From: Lachnospiraceae bacterium UBA7202
Lineage (GTDB): Bacteria; Bacillota; Clostridia; Lachnospirales; Lachnospiraceae
Direction: 5' to 3'
DNA: 64,000 nt
NCBI GenBank assembly: GCA_002490705.1
Contig: DKUO01000046.1
Span: 76,282 to 140,281, forward strand
The position numbers and the translations under genes were made by a program. Every line of letters starts with the position of its first letter. Positions within the stretch are counted from its first letter, which is position 1. The notes beneath the pieces are model-generated. The model saw only the letters and a list, made by a program, of their open reading frames with translations. It made no database searches and was not told the origin of the DNA. Shown one piece after another: positions 1-8,150 of the stretch.

Positions 1-1
1 T

Positions 2-580
2 TTTTATCGGGCCGAGGCCGCAGGGGAGATTTCTTACCCTGTTTTTGTGAAGCCTGTGCGGGGCAGCGCCAGCATCCATATTAATAAAGTGGGAAGTCAA
101 AAAGAGATTGAAGTGCTCTGTGATCTCTTTGACGATCTGATGATACAGGAATATATGGACGGACAGGAATTCGGCGCGGATGTGTATGTGGACATGCTTT
201 CCGGGAAATGTACGGATATTTTTGTGAAGAAGAAGATCAAGATGCGGGCGGGAGAGACAGATAAATCCGTGTCCTTTCAGGATGAAAAGCTTTTTTCCCT
301 GATAAGGGACTTCGCAGAACAATGCGGCTTCCGCGGCATGATAGATATTGATATTTTTGAGATTGACGGCGTTTATTATATTTCCGAGGTGAATCCCCGT
401 TTCGGCGGCGGCTATCCTCATGCCTACGCCTGCGGCGTGAATATGCCGGCAGCGGTGATCCGCAATCTGGCAGGGCAGGAGAACGAGGTGCGCATCGGCG
501 CATACGAGGAAGGAATCTGCATGATGAAGTATAATGAGGTGATGATACGGGATATGGCCGGGGAAGAGATTGTACCGTAG
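2..580 (+). CDS. ATP-grasp carboxylate-amine ligase, 3' part (start outside window)
   Basis: The frame is open from base 2 to the stop at 580, so this is the C-terminal part of a gene that begins upstream. The visible ~190 residues show the second half of an ATP-grasp fold like carbamoyl-phosphate synthase large-subunit relatives: an F-V-K-P nucleotide lysine region near base 40, the acidic Y-M-D-G-Q-E-F stretch, and the metal-binding I-S-E-V-N-P-R-F-G-G-G motif near bases 385-410. Such enzymes join a carboxylate to an amine using ATP; the substrate cannot be told here. Its place at the head of a glycan locus suggests a sugar- or amino-acid-modifying ligase (inference). An internal GTG at 47 is not a credible start because homology continues upstream. 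Confidence 0.85.
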   Translation, partial: FYRAEAAGEISYPVFVKPVRGSASIHINKVGSQKEIEVLCDLFDDLMIQEYMDGQEFGADVYVDMLSGKCTDIFVKKKIKMRAGETDKSVSFQDEKLFSLIRDFAEQCGFRGMIDIDIFEIDGVYYISEVNPRFGGGYPHAYACGVNMPAAVIRNLAGQENEVRIGAYEEGICMMKYNEVMIRDMAGEEIVP

Positions 581-639
581 AGCCGGAATTAGCATGTAAA
601 AAGATAACAACACAGCGCAAAACAAATCGAGCTGTTTCG

Positions 640-668
640 TTGACGTTGTGCTCATTTGAGGATATAAT
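640..668 (+). promoter_or_regulatory. sigma-A-type promoter of the toxin-antitoxin pair
   Basis: A -35 box TTGACG (640-645) and a perfect -10 box TATAAT (663-668) are separated by exactly 17 bases. A strong ribosome site AAAGGGG (687-693) lies 7 bases before the ATG at 701. The spacer contains the palindrome CTCATTTGAG (651-660), placed where a DinJ-type repressor could bind. This is the best promoter I can see in the window. No obvious terminator follows the toxin, so transcription may run into the glycan genes. Confidence 0.8.
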
Positions 669-700
669 GGTAGTGAAGATAGCGATAAAGGGGTGATTGT

Positions 701-982
701 ATGGCAACGACAAATATTAATGTGCGCGTGGATGCTGCGTTGAAGCAGGAGGCAGAGACGCTCTTTAGCGATCTTGGGTTAAATATGTCCTCTGCCATTA
801 ATATGTTTTTGCGTTCGGCAATTAACCATGACGGCATTCCTTTTGAAGTGAAACGTTCTACGCCAAATGCAGAAACCAGAGCGGCTCTGGATGAATATGA
901 AGAGATGAAAAGGAACCCGTGCGATTATAAACGGTATCAATCGTTTAACGACATGGTAGACGAGGTGCTGGCGGATGCTTGA
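701..982 (+). CDS. dinJ: RelB/DinJ-family antitoxin
   Basis: The 93-residue protein begins with the ribbon-helix-helix signature of RelB/DinJ antitoxins (T-N-I-N-V-R-V-D near the N-terminus, then L-G-L-N-M-S-S-A-I-N-M-F at residues ~25-37). Proteins of this family bind DNA as dimers, repress their own operon and neutralise a partner RNase through the C-terminal half. The gene overlaps the next one by 8 bases, the usual antitoxin-first order. The start has a strong AAAGGGG ribosome site. Autoregulation through the palindrome at 651-660 is likely but inferred. Confidence 0.92.
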   Translation: MATTNINVRVDAALKQEAETLFSDLGLNMSSAINMFLRSAINHDGIPFEVKRSTPNAETRAALDEYEEMKRNPCDYKRYQSFNDMVDEVLADA

Positions 983-1247
983 GATTGTGCCGTCCAACCA
1001 GTTTAAAAAAGATTTAAAGCTGGCGAAAAAGCGCGGTTATCAAATGGAACGTCTGCGGGATGTTGTTACGATGCTGGCATCTGAGAAAAAGTTGGATGAA
1101 AAGTACCGTGATCATGGATTGGCAGGCAATTACAGTGGATTTCGGGAGTGTCATGTCGAGCCGGATTGGCTTCTTGTTTACCGTATTAATCAGGATGCGC
1201 TTGCATTGTTTTTGTTCCGAACCGGGACACATTCAGATTTATTTTAA
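975..1247 (+). CDS. yafQ: YafQ-family mRNA interferase toxin
   Basis: This 90-residue RelE/YafQ-superfamily toxin is predicted to cut mRNA on the ribosome. Residues matching the YafQ active site are all present: H47, H60, D64-W65, R82, H86 and the terminal F90 (E. coli YafQ uses H50, H63, D67, W68, R83, H87 and F91). It overlaps the antitoxin gene by 8 bases. The stop lies only 24 bases before the first glycosyltransferase, which is unusual because such pairs are normally self-contained transcription units. Length and motifs suggest an active, full-length toxin. Confidence 0.93.
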   Translation: MLEIVPSNQFKKDLKLAKKRGYQMERLRDVVTMLASEKKLDEKYRDHGLAGNYSGFRECHVEPDWLLVYRINQDALALFLFRTGTHSDLF

Positions 1248-1271
1248 TAACAGGAAAGGCAAAGCCATTTT

Positions 1272-2360
1272 ATGGAAAAAATTTTAGTTCTGACGAATTC
1301 CTCTGGCGGCCTGTATGACTTCCGCGGGGAATTTATGGAGGCGCTTTGCGCAGAATATGAAGTCTGGGTGAGCATGCCGGACGACGTGAAGGAGAAGGAG
1401 CTTACGGCTTTGGGATGCCGTATTATCAGGACACCGATCAACCGCAGGGGTATTAATCCGCTTGAGGACTTGAAGTTATACCGCGCTTACGTTAAAATGA
1501 TGAAGGAGATTAAGCCGGATCTGGTTGTGACCTATACGATCAAGCCTAATATATACGGTGGATTTGCGGCGGGCATGAGGAAGATTCCCTATCTGGCTAC
1601 GATCACGGGACTCGGGGGCGCTTTTGACAGGAAGGGCCCATTGCTTAAGCTGATCGTCGGGATGTACCGCGCGGGCTTAAAACGGGCGGCCTGTGTGTTC
1701 TTTCAGAATGAGGAGAACAAAGGAATTTTTCAGAACATGGGTATCACGGCGAAGCGGACACGGATGGTCATGGGTTCCGGTGTGAGTCTGGAGAAGCACA
1801 GATATGAGCCGTATCCTACAGGCGAAGAAACCCATTTCCTGTTTGTGGGACGGGTGATGAAGGAACGGGGCATCCTTGAATATATCGAGGCCGCGAAACG
1901 GTTACATAGCAGCCGGATATTTTTTGATATCATGGGTTACTGTGACGAGGATTATCAGGAACTTCTGGATGATCTGGAGAGGGAGGGCGTGATCAGGCAG
2001 ATCGGCTTTCACACGCAGGTACACGAGTATCTGGCGGCAGCAGACGCGATCGTGGTAGCTTCCTTCCATGAGGGAATGTCCAATGCGCTGATTGAAGGCG
2101 CGGCTACGGGCAGGCCGGTTATCGCTTCGAATATCAGTGGCTGTAAGGAGGCTTTTGAGGAAGGCGTGACAGGCTTTGGCTTTACGCCGGGAAAGCCTGT
2201 TGAGCTGATAGACGCCATGGAAAAATTCCTTTCCCTTTCCACAGAGGAACGAGCAGCCATGGGGCGGCGCGGCAGAGAGAAGATGGAGCGGGAATTTGAC
2301 CGTCGGTTTGTGACGGCGGCCTATATGGATGAAGTGTCGCATATTCTCGGCAGGGATTGA
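1272..2360 (+). CDS. GT4 glycosyltransferase, CapM/PglA-like
   Basis: This 362-residue GT-B glycosyltransferase starts with an N-terminal Rossmann strand (M-E-K-I-L-V-L-T-N-S-S-G-G-L) and carries V-V-T-Y-T-I-K-P-N-I-Y-G-G, a signature of GT4 enzymes that add HexNAc residues to undecaprenyl-diphosphate sugars. The C-terminal donor site has the E-G-M-S-N-A-L-I-E-G motif near residue 270 with the E-x7-E spacing typical of retaining enzymes. It probably acts at the cytoplasmic membrane face early in repeat-unit assembly. The ribosome site (AGGAAAGG, 1252-1259) is about 12 bases away, rather distant. Acceptor and donor sugars cannot be read from the sequence. Confidence 0.88.
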   Translation: MEKILVLTNSSGGLYDFRGEFMEALCAEYEVWVSMPDDVKEKELTALGCRIIRTPINRRGINPLEDLKLYRAYVKMMKEIKPDLVVTYTIKPNIYGGFAAGMRKIPYLATITGLGGAFDRKGPLLKLIVGMYRAGLKRAACVFFQNEENKGIFQNMGITAKRTRMVMGSGVSLEKHRYEPYPTGEETHFLFVGRVMKERGILEYIEAAKRLHSSRIFFDIMGYCDEDYQELLDDLEREGVIRQIGFHTQVHEYLAAADAIVVASFHEGMSNALIEGAATGRPVIASNISGCKEAFEEGVTGFGFTPGKPVELIDAMEKFLSLSTEERAAMGRRGREKMEREFDRRFVTAAYMDEVSHILGRD

Positions 2361-2431
2361 GCGCTGAAAGAGGAATACGCAGATAGAGCGGAACAGAATA
2401 CAAGAACACATAAAAAGGAGAACGGACGACA

Positions 2432-3748
2432 ATGGATTTATATGAGAAGCTGGTGAGCGGAGAGGAAAAGCTTTCTCTGGTGGGCCTCGGTTATGTGGGG
2501 ATGCCGATTGCAGTGGCTTTTGCGAGGAAGATCAAGGTGGTGGGCTTTGATTTAAACGAGGAAAAGATCGGCCTGTATAAGAAGGGAATTGATCCCACAA
2601 ACGAGGTTGGCGACGAGGTGATCCGGGATACAAAGGTGGATTTCACGGCTGACCCTGAAAAGCTGAGAGAGGCAAAGTTCCACATTGTGGCGGTTCCCAC
2701 GCCGGTCAATGACGACCACACGCCGGATCTGTCTCCTGTGGAGGGAGCAAGCCGTATTCTGGGGCAGAATTTGACAAAGGGTTCTGTGGTAGTATTTGAG
2801 TCCACCGTATATCCGGGTGTGACCGAGGATATCTGTGTGCCGATTTTAGAAAAAGAGTCCGGCTTGAAATGCGGCGTGGACTTCAAAATAGGGTACTCTC
2901 CTGAGCGCATCAATCCGGGAGATAAAGTACATAGGCTGGAGACGATCACAAAGATCGTGTCGGGGATGGACGAGGAAACCCTTGACACCGTTGCAAAGGT
3001 CTATGAGCTGGTGGTGGAGGCAGGCGTTTACCGTGCGGAGTCCATCAAGGTGGCGGAGGCGGCCAAGGTAATCGAGAACAGCCAGAGAGATATTAATATC
3101 GCCTTCATGAATGAGCTCTCCATCATTTTTCACAAAATGGGGATTGATACAAAATCCGTGTTGGAAGCGGCGGGGACCAAATGGAATTTTCTGCCCTTCA
3201 TGCCGGGGCTGGTGGGAGGACACTGTATCGGCGTAGACCCGTATTATCTGACCTACAAGGCGGAAGAGCTGGGGTATCATTCTCAGATCATTCTCTCTGG
3301 CAGACGAATCAACGACGATATGGGCAAGTATGTGGCGGAGAGCCTGGTGAAGGACCTGATTCGGGCAAATATTCCCGTCAAACATGCAAAGGTGGCGATT
3401 TTGGGCTTTACCTTCAAAGAAAACTGTCCGGACACCAGAAATACGAAGGTGATAGACATTTACCGCGAGCTTGGGGAATACGGGATTGTTCCTATGGTGG
3501 TGGATCCTGCGGCTGACGCCTCTGAGGCGAAGCGGCTTTACGGGATTACGTTCCAGACGATGGACGATATCAGGAATGTGGACGCTCTGATTGTGGCGGT
3601 GGCCCATGAGCAGTTCTTAAGCCTTGACAGGGAGAGGATTTCTTCCTTCTATAATCCGCAGCACAAGAGAAAGGTGCTGATGGATCTGAAAGGGATTTTG
3701 AACCGCAAAGAGTATCTGACAGAGGATTATCTGTATTGGAGATTGTAG
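2432..3748 (+). CDS. UDP-N-acetylhexosamine 6-dehydrogenase (TviB/WbpO-type)
   Basis: The 438-residue nucleotide-sugar dehydrogenase has an N-terminal NAD site (V-G-L-G-Y-V-G-M-P, residues ~17-25), the F-E-S-T-V-Y-P-G-V-T-E motif typical of the UDP-GlcNAc/GalNAc branch, the middle dimerisation domain and the catalytic cysteine in G-G-H-C-I-G-V-D-P-Y-Y near residue 265. It should oxidise C6 of UDP-GlcNAc or UDP-GalNAc twice, giving the uronic acid and two NADH. The TviC-like epimerase at 5100 completes the classic pair that makes UDP-GalNAcA. AAAAAGGAG (2412-2420) precedes the ATG. Which epimer it uses first is not visible. Confidence 0.93.
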   Translation: MDLYEKLVSGEEKLSLVGLGYVGMPIAVAFARKIKVVGFDLNEEKIGLYKKGIDPTNEVGDEVIRDTKVDFTADPEKLREAKFHIVAVPTPVNDDHTPDLSPVEGASRILGQNLTKGSVVVFESTVYPGVTEDICVPILEKESGLKCGVDFKIGYSPERINPGDKVHRLETITKIVSGMDEETLDTVAKVYELVVEAGVYRAESIKVAEAAKVIENSQRDINIAFMNELSIIFHKMGIDTKSVLEAAGTKWNFLPFMPGLVGGHCIGVDPYYLTYKAEELGYHSQIILSGRRINDDMGKYVAESLVKDLIRANIPVKHAKVAILGFTFKENCPDTRNTKVIDIYRELGEYGIVPMVVDPAADASEAKRLYGITFQTMDDIRNVDALIVAVAHEQFLSLDRERISSFYNPQHKRKVLMDLKGILNRKEYLTEDYLYWRL

Positions 3749-3750
3749 GA

Positions 3751-5103
3751 TTGAATAGAGACAAAAAGAGAGCTCTGTGTCTTTTCGCAGGGCTTCTTGC
3801 CTTTTTTCTGGGACTGCTTGCAGTCGGCGGCGTCGGCGTCTATAATGATTCCGAACAGTATATTACGATGCATATTCACAGAGAACCGCTTTATCCTCTT
3901 TATCTGGCGGTTTTCCGGACCATTTTCGGGCAGGAGAGCCTGGTGCCGGCGATGGCCGGGCAAGGGATTCTCACGGCGCTTGGGATTACAGTGCTCACAG
4001 AATATTTGACAAGGCGGTTTGGGCTTAAGCTGTGGGAAGAGCTTTTGGTGACAGCCTTACAGTTGGCGCCGCATTTGATCACGCGTTATGTGTCTGCCCT
4101 GCACATTTTTTTGGAAAATTCGGTGATGAGCGAGGCGCTGTGCATTCCGCTGTTTACTTTTTATTTGTATTTTCTTCTGCGGGCGCTCTTTGAAGGTCGT
4201 GGAAGGGATGCCGCATATGCGCTGGCTTTTTCGTACCTTCTCTCCATGACCAGAGGACAGATGATGACCACTATTCTTCTGTGGGCGATTCTGTTGGGGA
4301 TCCGCGTTTTGTCACACAAAAAATACCGGATGTTATTTGTGTACGCCTCGGCAGTGATCCTCGTTTTTCTTCTGCGGGATCTGACGGTGCATGTGTATAA
4401 TTACGGCGTTACAGGGTACTTTATGGGCAACACCTACGGCCAGGTAAATACCCTGACCAATGTGATGTATGCCTGCGACGAGGAGGACAGAGAGGTTTTT
4501 GAGGAAGGGGATCTGGAACAGGCCTTTTTTGACCGGTTTTATAAGGAGGCACAGGACCGGGGATTGAATTATAAATTTGCCGGAGACAGTTTTGCGGAAC
4601 GGGCCGCCTATCTGGAGGATAATCACGACGTTCTGAAATTCCAGATTTTAGAGGCGAGGTTGTCAGCCTATTATTTCAGTCTGGGCGAGGTGGATTATTA
4701 CGAGCAGAGCAGCATGTCCGACGAGATGGCGGGAAAGATGATCAAAAAGCTTTTGCCCGCCTGCTTCGGACAGTGGTTCTATGATTATCTGCTCCTTTGC
4801 AGGAATGGGTTTGTCAGAAGCATTGCGGTGGTGCACCCTCTGATTAATCCGATTGCTTTTCTGCTCTATCTGTTTGCGGCGGGACTGTCGCTCTGGCAGA
4901 TTTTCGCAAAGAAGAGGTATTCTGCGGCGGTTGTCATGGGGACGGCGCTTTTGTTTATCGCGGCGAACGTGTGCGCAACGTCGATTACAATTATGTGTCT
5001 TTCCCGCTATATGATATACGGTTTTGCGCCGTTTTATATTGCGCTGTATCTGTTGGTCAGGGAAGTATGTGAAAATAAATTATTTTGGAGAGGTAAAAAA
5101 TGA
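3751..5103 (+). CDS. polytopic GT-C-like membrane protein
   Basis: About 450 residues with roughly ten hydrophobic segments. An early extracytoplasmic loop has an acidic pair (Y-N-D-S-E-Q-Y) in the position of the catalytic Asp of GT-C enzymes such as PMT/ArnT-type transferases. I do not recognise a named family. It is a paralogue of the protein at 60453-62081: both share the D-S-x-x-Y loop, a P-L/A-Y-P-L motif, L-T-E-Y/E-T-x-R-x-R-F-G-L and an S-x-x-R-x-Q motif. It is therefore probably a polyprenyl-phosphate-sugar-dependent transferase (inference). The start is ambiguous: TTG at 3751 has GGAG 9 bases upstream, and TTG at 3736 would overlap the previous gene. It ends in an ATGA overlap with the epimerase. 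Confidence 0.72.
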   Translation: MNRDKKRALCLFAGLLAFFLGLLAVGGVGVYNDSEQYITMHIHREPLYPLYLAVFRTIFGQESLVPAMAGQGILTALGITVLTEYLTRRFGLKLWEELLVTALQLAPHLITRYVSALHIFLENSVMSEALCIPLFTFYLYFLLRALFEGRGRDAAYALAFSYLLSMTRGQMMTTILLWAILLGIRVLSHKKYRMLFVYASAVILVFLLRDLTVHVYNYGVTGYFMGNTYGQVNTLTNVMYACDEEDREVFEEGDLEQAFFDRFYKEAQDRGLNYKFAGDSFAERAAYLEDNHDVLKFQILEARLSAYYFSLGEVDYYEQSSMSDEMAGKMIKKLLPACFGQWFYDYLLLCRNGFVRSIAVVHPLINPIAFLLYLFAAGLSLWQIFAKKRYSAAVVMGTALLFIAANVCATSITIMCLSRYMIYGFAPFYIALYLLVREVCENKLFWRGKK

Positions 5104-6077
5104 GCTATCAGAACATTACATTTGAAAAGGGGACGGTATTTCTTGTAACGGGAGGCGCGGGCTTTATCGGGTCAAATCTCTGTGAGGCCCTGCTTGCCAT
5201 GGGATGCACCGTTCGCTGTCTGGACGATCTGTCCACCGGAAAGTATGAGAATATTGAACCTTTTTTGAAGGAAGAGGGATTTACCTTTATCAAAGGGGAC
5301 ATCCGGGATCTGGAAACCTGTAAGAAAGCGGCCGAGGGAGCGGATTACGTGCTGAATCAGGCGGCCTGGGGAAGCGTGCCCAGAAGTATTGAGATGCCTC
5401 TGCTGTACGAGGAGGTCAATATCCGGGGGACGTTAAATATGATGGAGGCGGCCAGACAGTCCGGGGTGAAAAAATTCGTCTACGCTTCCAGTTCCTCCGT
5501 TTACGGAGATTCAACGGAGCTTCCCAAGAGAGAGGGACATGAGGGAAAGGTGATTTCGCCTTATGCGCTGACAAAGAAAACGGACGAGGAGTACGGTCGG
5601 CTCTACAAGGAATTATACGGTCTTGATACTTACGGACTGCGGTACTTCAATGTGTTTGGCCGCAGGCAGGACCCGGACGGCATGTATGCGGCGGTGATCC
5701 CGAAGTTTATCAAACAGCTGCTTCACGGGGAGACGCCTACCATCAACGGGGACGGAAAACAATCGAGGGACTTTACCTATATTGACAACGTGATTGAAGC
5801 GAATCTGCGCGCCTGCAAGGCGGACAGCAGTGCGGCAGGGGAGGCTTTTAACATTGGCGCGGGGGGAAGACTTTATCTGATTGACATGTACAACCAGCTT
5901 TGTCAGGCCCTTGGTGTGAATGTTGCGCCTGATTTCGGGCCGCCGAGAAAAGGTGATGTGCGCGATTCCAATGCGGATATCAGCAAGGCGAGAAAGCTTT
6001 TGGGGTATGACCCCTCCTATGATTTCGAGAAGGGAATTATGCTCGCGATCGACTGGTATAAGGAATATCTGAAGTAA
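5100..6077 (+). CDS. UDP-N-acetylhexosamine 4-epimerase, extended SDR (TviC/WbpP-like)
   Basis: This 325-residue extended short-chain dehydrogenase has the NAD-binding G-G-A-G-F-I-G motif (residues 18-24) and the catalytic Y-x-x-x-K in S-P-Y-A-L-T-K-K near residue 155, with the A-S-S-S-S-V-Y-G serine motif before it. The F-G-R-R-Q-D-P and N-Y/F-x-Y-I-D-N-V segments are those of epimerases acting on UDP-HexNAc or its uronic acid. Together with the dehydrogenase at 2432 it predicts a GalNAcA-type precursor. It overlaps the previous gene by 4 bases (ATGA). TviC/WbpP assignment rests on general motif recall, not alignment. Confidence 0.9.
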   Translation: MSYQNITFEKGTVFLVTGGAGFIGSNLCEALLAMGCTVRCLDDLSTGKYENIEPFLKEEGFTFIKGDIRDLETCKKAAEGADYVLNQAAWGSVPRSIEMPLLYEEVNIRGTLNMMEAARQSGVKKFVYASSSSVYGDSTELPKREGHEGKVISPYALTKKTDEEYGRLYKELYGLDTYGLRYFNVFGRRQDPDGMYAAVIPKFIKQLLHGETPTINGDGKQSRDFTYIDNVIEANLRACKADSSAAGEAFNIGAGGRLYLIDMYNQLCQALGVNVAPDFGPPRKGDVRDSNADISKARKLLGYDPSYDFEKGIMLAIDWYKEYLK

Positions 6078-6096
6078 AAATAAGGATGGGAAAGCT

Positions 6097-7017
6097 ATGA
6101 AGTACAGGGTTGTTGTGTTCGGGGTGAAGGACACTTCGGAAAATATCATTCAGTTTATCAGGGAGGAGATCTGTCCCGTGGATCTGGTCATCACGATCAG
6201 CCCGGAGGTGACGAAGAAAAATCAGGTTTCCGGCTACAAGGGCCTGTCTGTTCTGACGGAGAAATACGGGATTCCCGTGCATGAGGCAGACAGCTATTTT
6301 TTGACAGACGAAAAAACGCAGAAATTCATGCAGGAGAATGAGTTTGATATCGGCATTTCCATGGGGTGGCAGAGAATCATCCCGAAATCCGTGCTGGACT
6401 GTTTTAAATACGGTATATACGGCTTTCACGGAAACAGCGGGTATCTGCCCTTCGGCAGAGGGCGCTCACCGTTGAACTGGTCCATTATCCTCGGAGACAC
6501 CCGTTTTAACCTGAATCTGTTCCGCTATGACGAGAAGGCGGACAGCCCCAATGTGTTTGCCACAGAAATGTTCTCCATCACGCCCCATGATGATATCCGC
6601 ACGGCGCAGTATAAAAATATGATTTGTTCAAAACGGCTGATTCGTAAACTCCTCGCTGCCTATGAAAACGGCCATATTGAAATCAGGACGGATTCCAAGG
6701 ATTTTGATTCCTGGTATGAGAAGCGCACGGCGGCGGACGGCAAGGTGGATTTTCATAAAAGAACACGTGATATTTATAACTTGATCCGCGGGGTGGCAGC
6801 GCCGTTTCCGGGAGCCTTTGCTCTTTGCAGAGGGGAGGAGGTGCGCATCTGGGAAGCCCATCCTTTTGATGAAATGATTGATTTTTCAGCGTATGCGCCG
6901 GGCGAGGTGATCGACGTCTTCGACGGGAAACCGGTGGTGCGCACGGTGGACGGCTCCCTTTTGATTGACCGGTACGAGAGCGGTCTTGTGCTGAAAATGG
7001 GGGATATACTGGTATGA
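6097..7017 (+). CDS. formyltransferase-fold protein, probable amino-sugar modifier
   Basis: The 306-residue protein has the N-terminal formyltransferase Rossmann domain and a shorter C-terminal domain. The active-site loop reads G-F-H-G-N-S-G-Y-L-P-F-G-R-G-R, with H111 and a downstream D149 in A-D-S-P-N. The asparagine normally two residues before the histidine is glycine (G109), so the classical N-x-H-D triad is incomplete; several bacterial formyltransferase-like proteins with G-I-H loops share this. It may transfer a formyl or related one-carbon group to a 4-amino sugar, or do something else. It ends in an ATGA overlap with a GT4 gene and follows nucleotide-sugar enzymes, supporting a sugar substrate. 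Confidence 0.78.
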   Translation: MKYRVVVFGVKDTSENIIQFIREEICPVDLVITISPEVTKKNQVSGYKGLSVLTEKYGIPVHEADSYFLTDEKTQKFMQENEFDIGISMGWQRIIPKSVLDCFKYGIYGFHGNSGYLPFGRGRSPLNWSIILGDTRFNLNLFRYDEKADSPNVFATEMFSITPHDDIRTAQYKNMICSKRLIRKLLAAYENGHIEIRTDSKDFDSWYEKRTAADGKVDFHKRTRDIYNLIRGVAAPFPGAFALCRGEEVRIWEAHPFDEMIDFSAYAPGEVIDVFDGKPVVRTVDGSLLIDRYESGLVLKMGDILV

Positions 7018-8150
7018 AGAAGCCGATACGTGTGTTGCATGTGCTCGGCGGGGTCGGGCTTGGCGGTGCGGAAAGCCGGATTATGGATCTCTACAGGCAG
7101 ATGAATCGGGAGGAGATTCAGTTTGACTTTTTGGTTCATAGCGCATCTGTGAACCAAAGGGAACCTGAGTTTTATGACGAGGAAATTTTGTCCATGGGAG
7201 GGCATATTTATGTGCTTCCGAAATTTAAGGTATATAATTACTTTCTTTACAAAAGGGCTGTCCGCAAATTTTTTGCGAAGCATAAGGAATTCCGGGTGGT
7301 ACAGGGACATATGACCAGTACCGCGGGGATTTATCTGCCGATTGCGAAGAAGGCCGGAGTGCCGATCACAGTGGCGCATGCCAGAAATGCGGGTGTGGTG
7401 AAGGGCCTGAAAGGGGCGGCCACCCGTTTCTTTAGACGGGAATTGGCCGGGAAGGCGGATTTCTGCTTTGCCTGCTCGACGCTTGCGGGGCAGGATGTGT
7501 TCGGAAGAGCTGTGGTGAATGCGGGAAAGGTTAAAATTATCTATAACGCCATTGATGTGAGAAGGTTCACCTACAACGAAAAGCTGAGAGAGACGGCGAG
7601 AGAGCAGCTTGGCCTTTCCGGGAAGCTGGTGCTTGGCCATGTGGGGAGGTTTGAATATCAGAAGAATCATCCTTATCTTTTGGAGGTATTTGCGGCGGTC
7701 TGCAAGGAGCGCCCCGACGCCGTTTTGCTCCTGTTAGGAGAGGGCGAGGGCAGGATTGCCATGGAAGAACGCTGCAAACAGCTGGGGATTGGCGGTAAGG
7801 TCAGGTTTCTGGGAAATTGCAGGGACACGGAACGATATTATCAGGCCATGGATCTGTTTCTTCTGCCCTCCTTTTTTGAGGGCCTGCCGGGGGTGCTTGT
7901 GGAAGCGCAGGCGGCGGGCCTGAGGTGTTTTGTGTCGGATACCGTTACAAGGGAAGCGAAGGCCACAGATCTTGTGACCTATTTGAGCATAGAGCAGCCG
8001 GCGCTAAACTGGGCGGAGGAGATTTTGAAGCGGACGGATTACGAGCGCAGGGACACTTCCCATGAACTGACTGCGGCTGGATTTAATGTGTACACGCAGG
8101 CCGGCGGATACAGTCTCTTTTATGAAAAGGGGGATTGCTCCGGCTTATGA
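7014..8150 (+). CDS. GT4 glycosyltransferase
   Basis: A 378-residue GT-B enzyme. The N-terminus has the glycine-rich acceptor loop (G-G-V-G-L-G-G-A-E-S-R) and the C-terminal domain has G-H-V-G-R-F-E-Y-Q-K-N-H-P-Y-L and E-G-L-P-G-V-L-V-E-A, the donor-binding E-x7-E region. It resembles EpsF/EpsD-type exopolysaccharide transferases. Four-base ATGA overlaps at both ends couple it to the formyltransferase-like gene and the next GT4, so these transferases probably act in sequence on one lipid-linked chain. Sugar specificity is unknown. Confidence 0.9.
   Translation: MKKPIRVLHVLGGVGLGGAESRIMDLYRQMNREEIQFDFLVHSASVNQREPEFYDEEILSMGGHIYVLPKFKVYNYFLYKRAVRKFFAKHKEFRVVQGHMTSTAGIYLPIAKKAGVPITVAHARNAGVVKGLKGAATRFFRRELAGKADFCFACSTLAGQDVFGRAVVNAGKVKIIYNAIDVRRFTYNEKLRETAREQLGLSGKLVLGHVGRFEYQKNHPYLLEVFAAVCKERPDAVLLLLGEGEGRIAMEERCKQLGIGGKVRFLGNCRDTERYYQAMDLFLLPSFFEGLPGVLVEAQAAGLRCFVSDTVTREAKATDLVTYLSIEQPALNWAEEILKRTDYERRDTSHELTAAGFNVYTQAGGYSLFYEKGDCSGL

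Noticed and set aside
6774..7670. Long open frame on the minus strand (also 49175-50062, 44987-45892 and 29132-30052)
   Set aside because: These lie opposite well-supported + strand genes, are rich in His, Arg and Pro as expected for antisense frames, and show no family motifs or ribosome sites.
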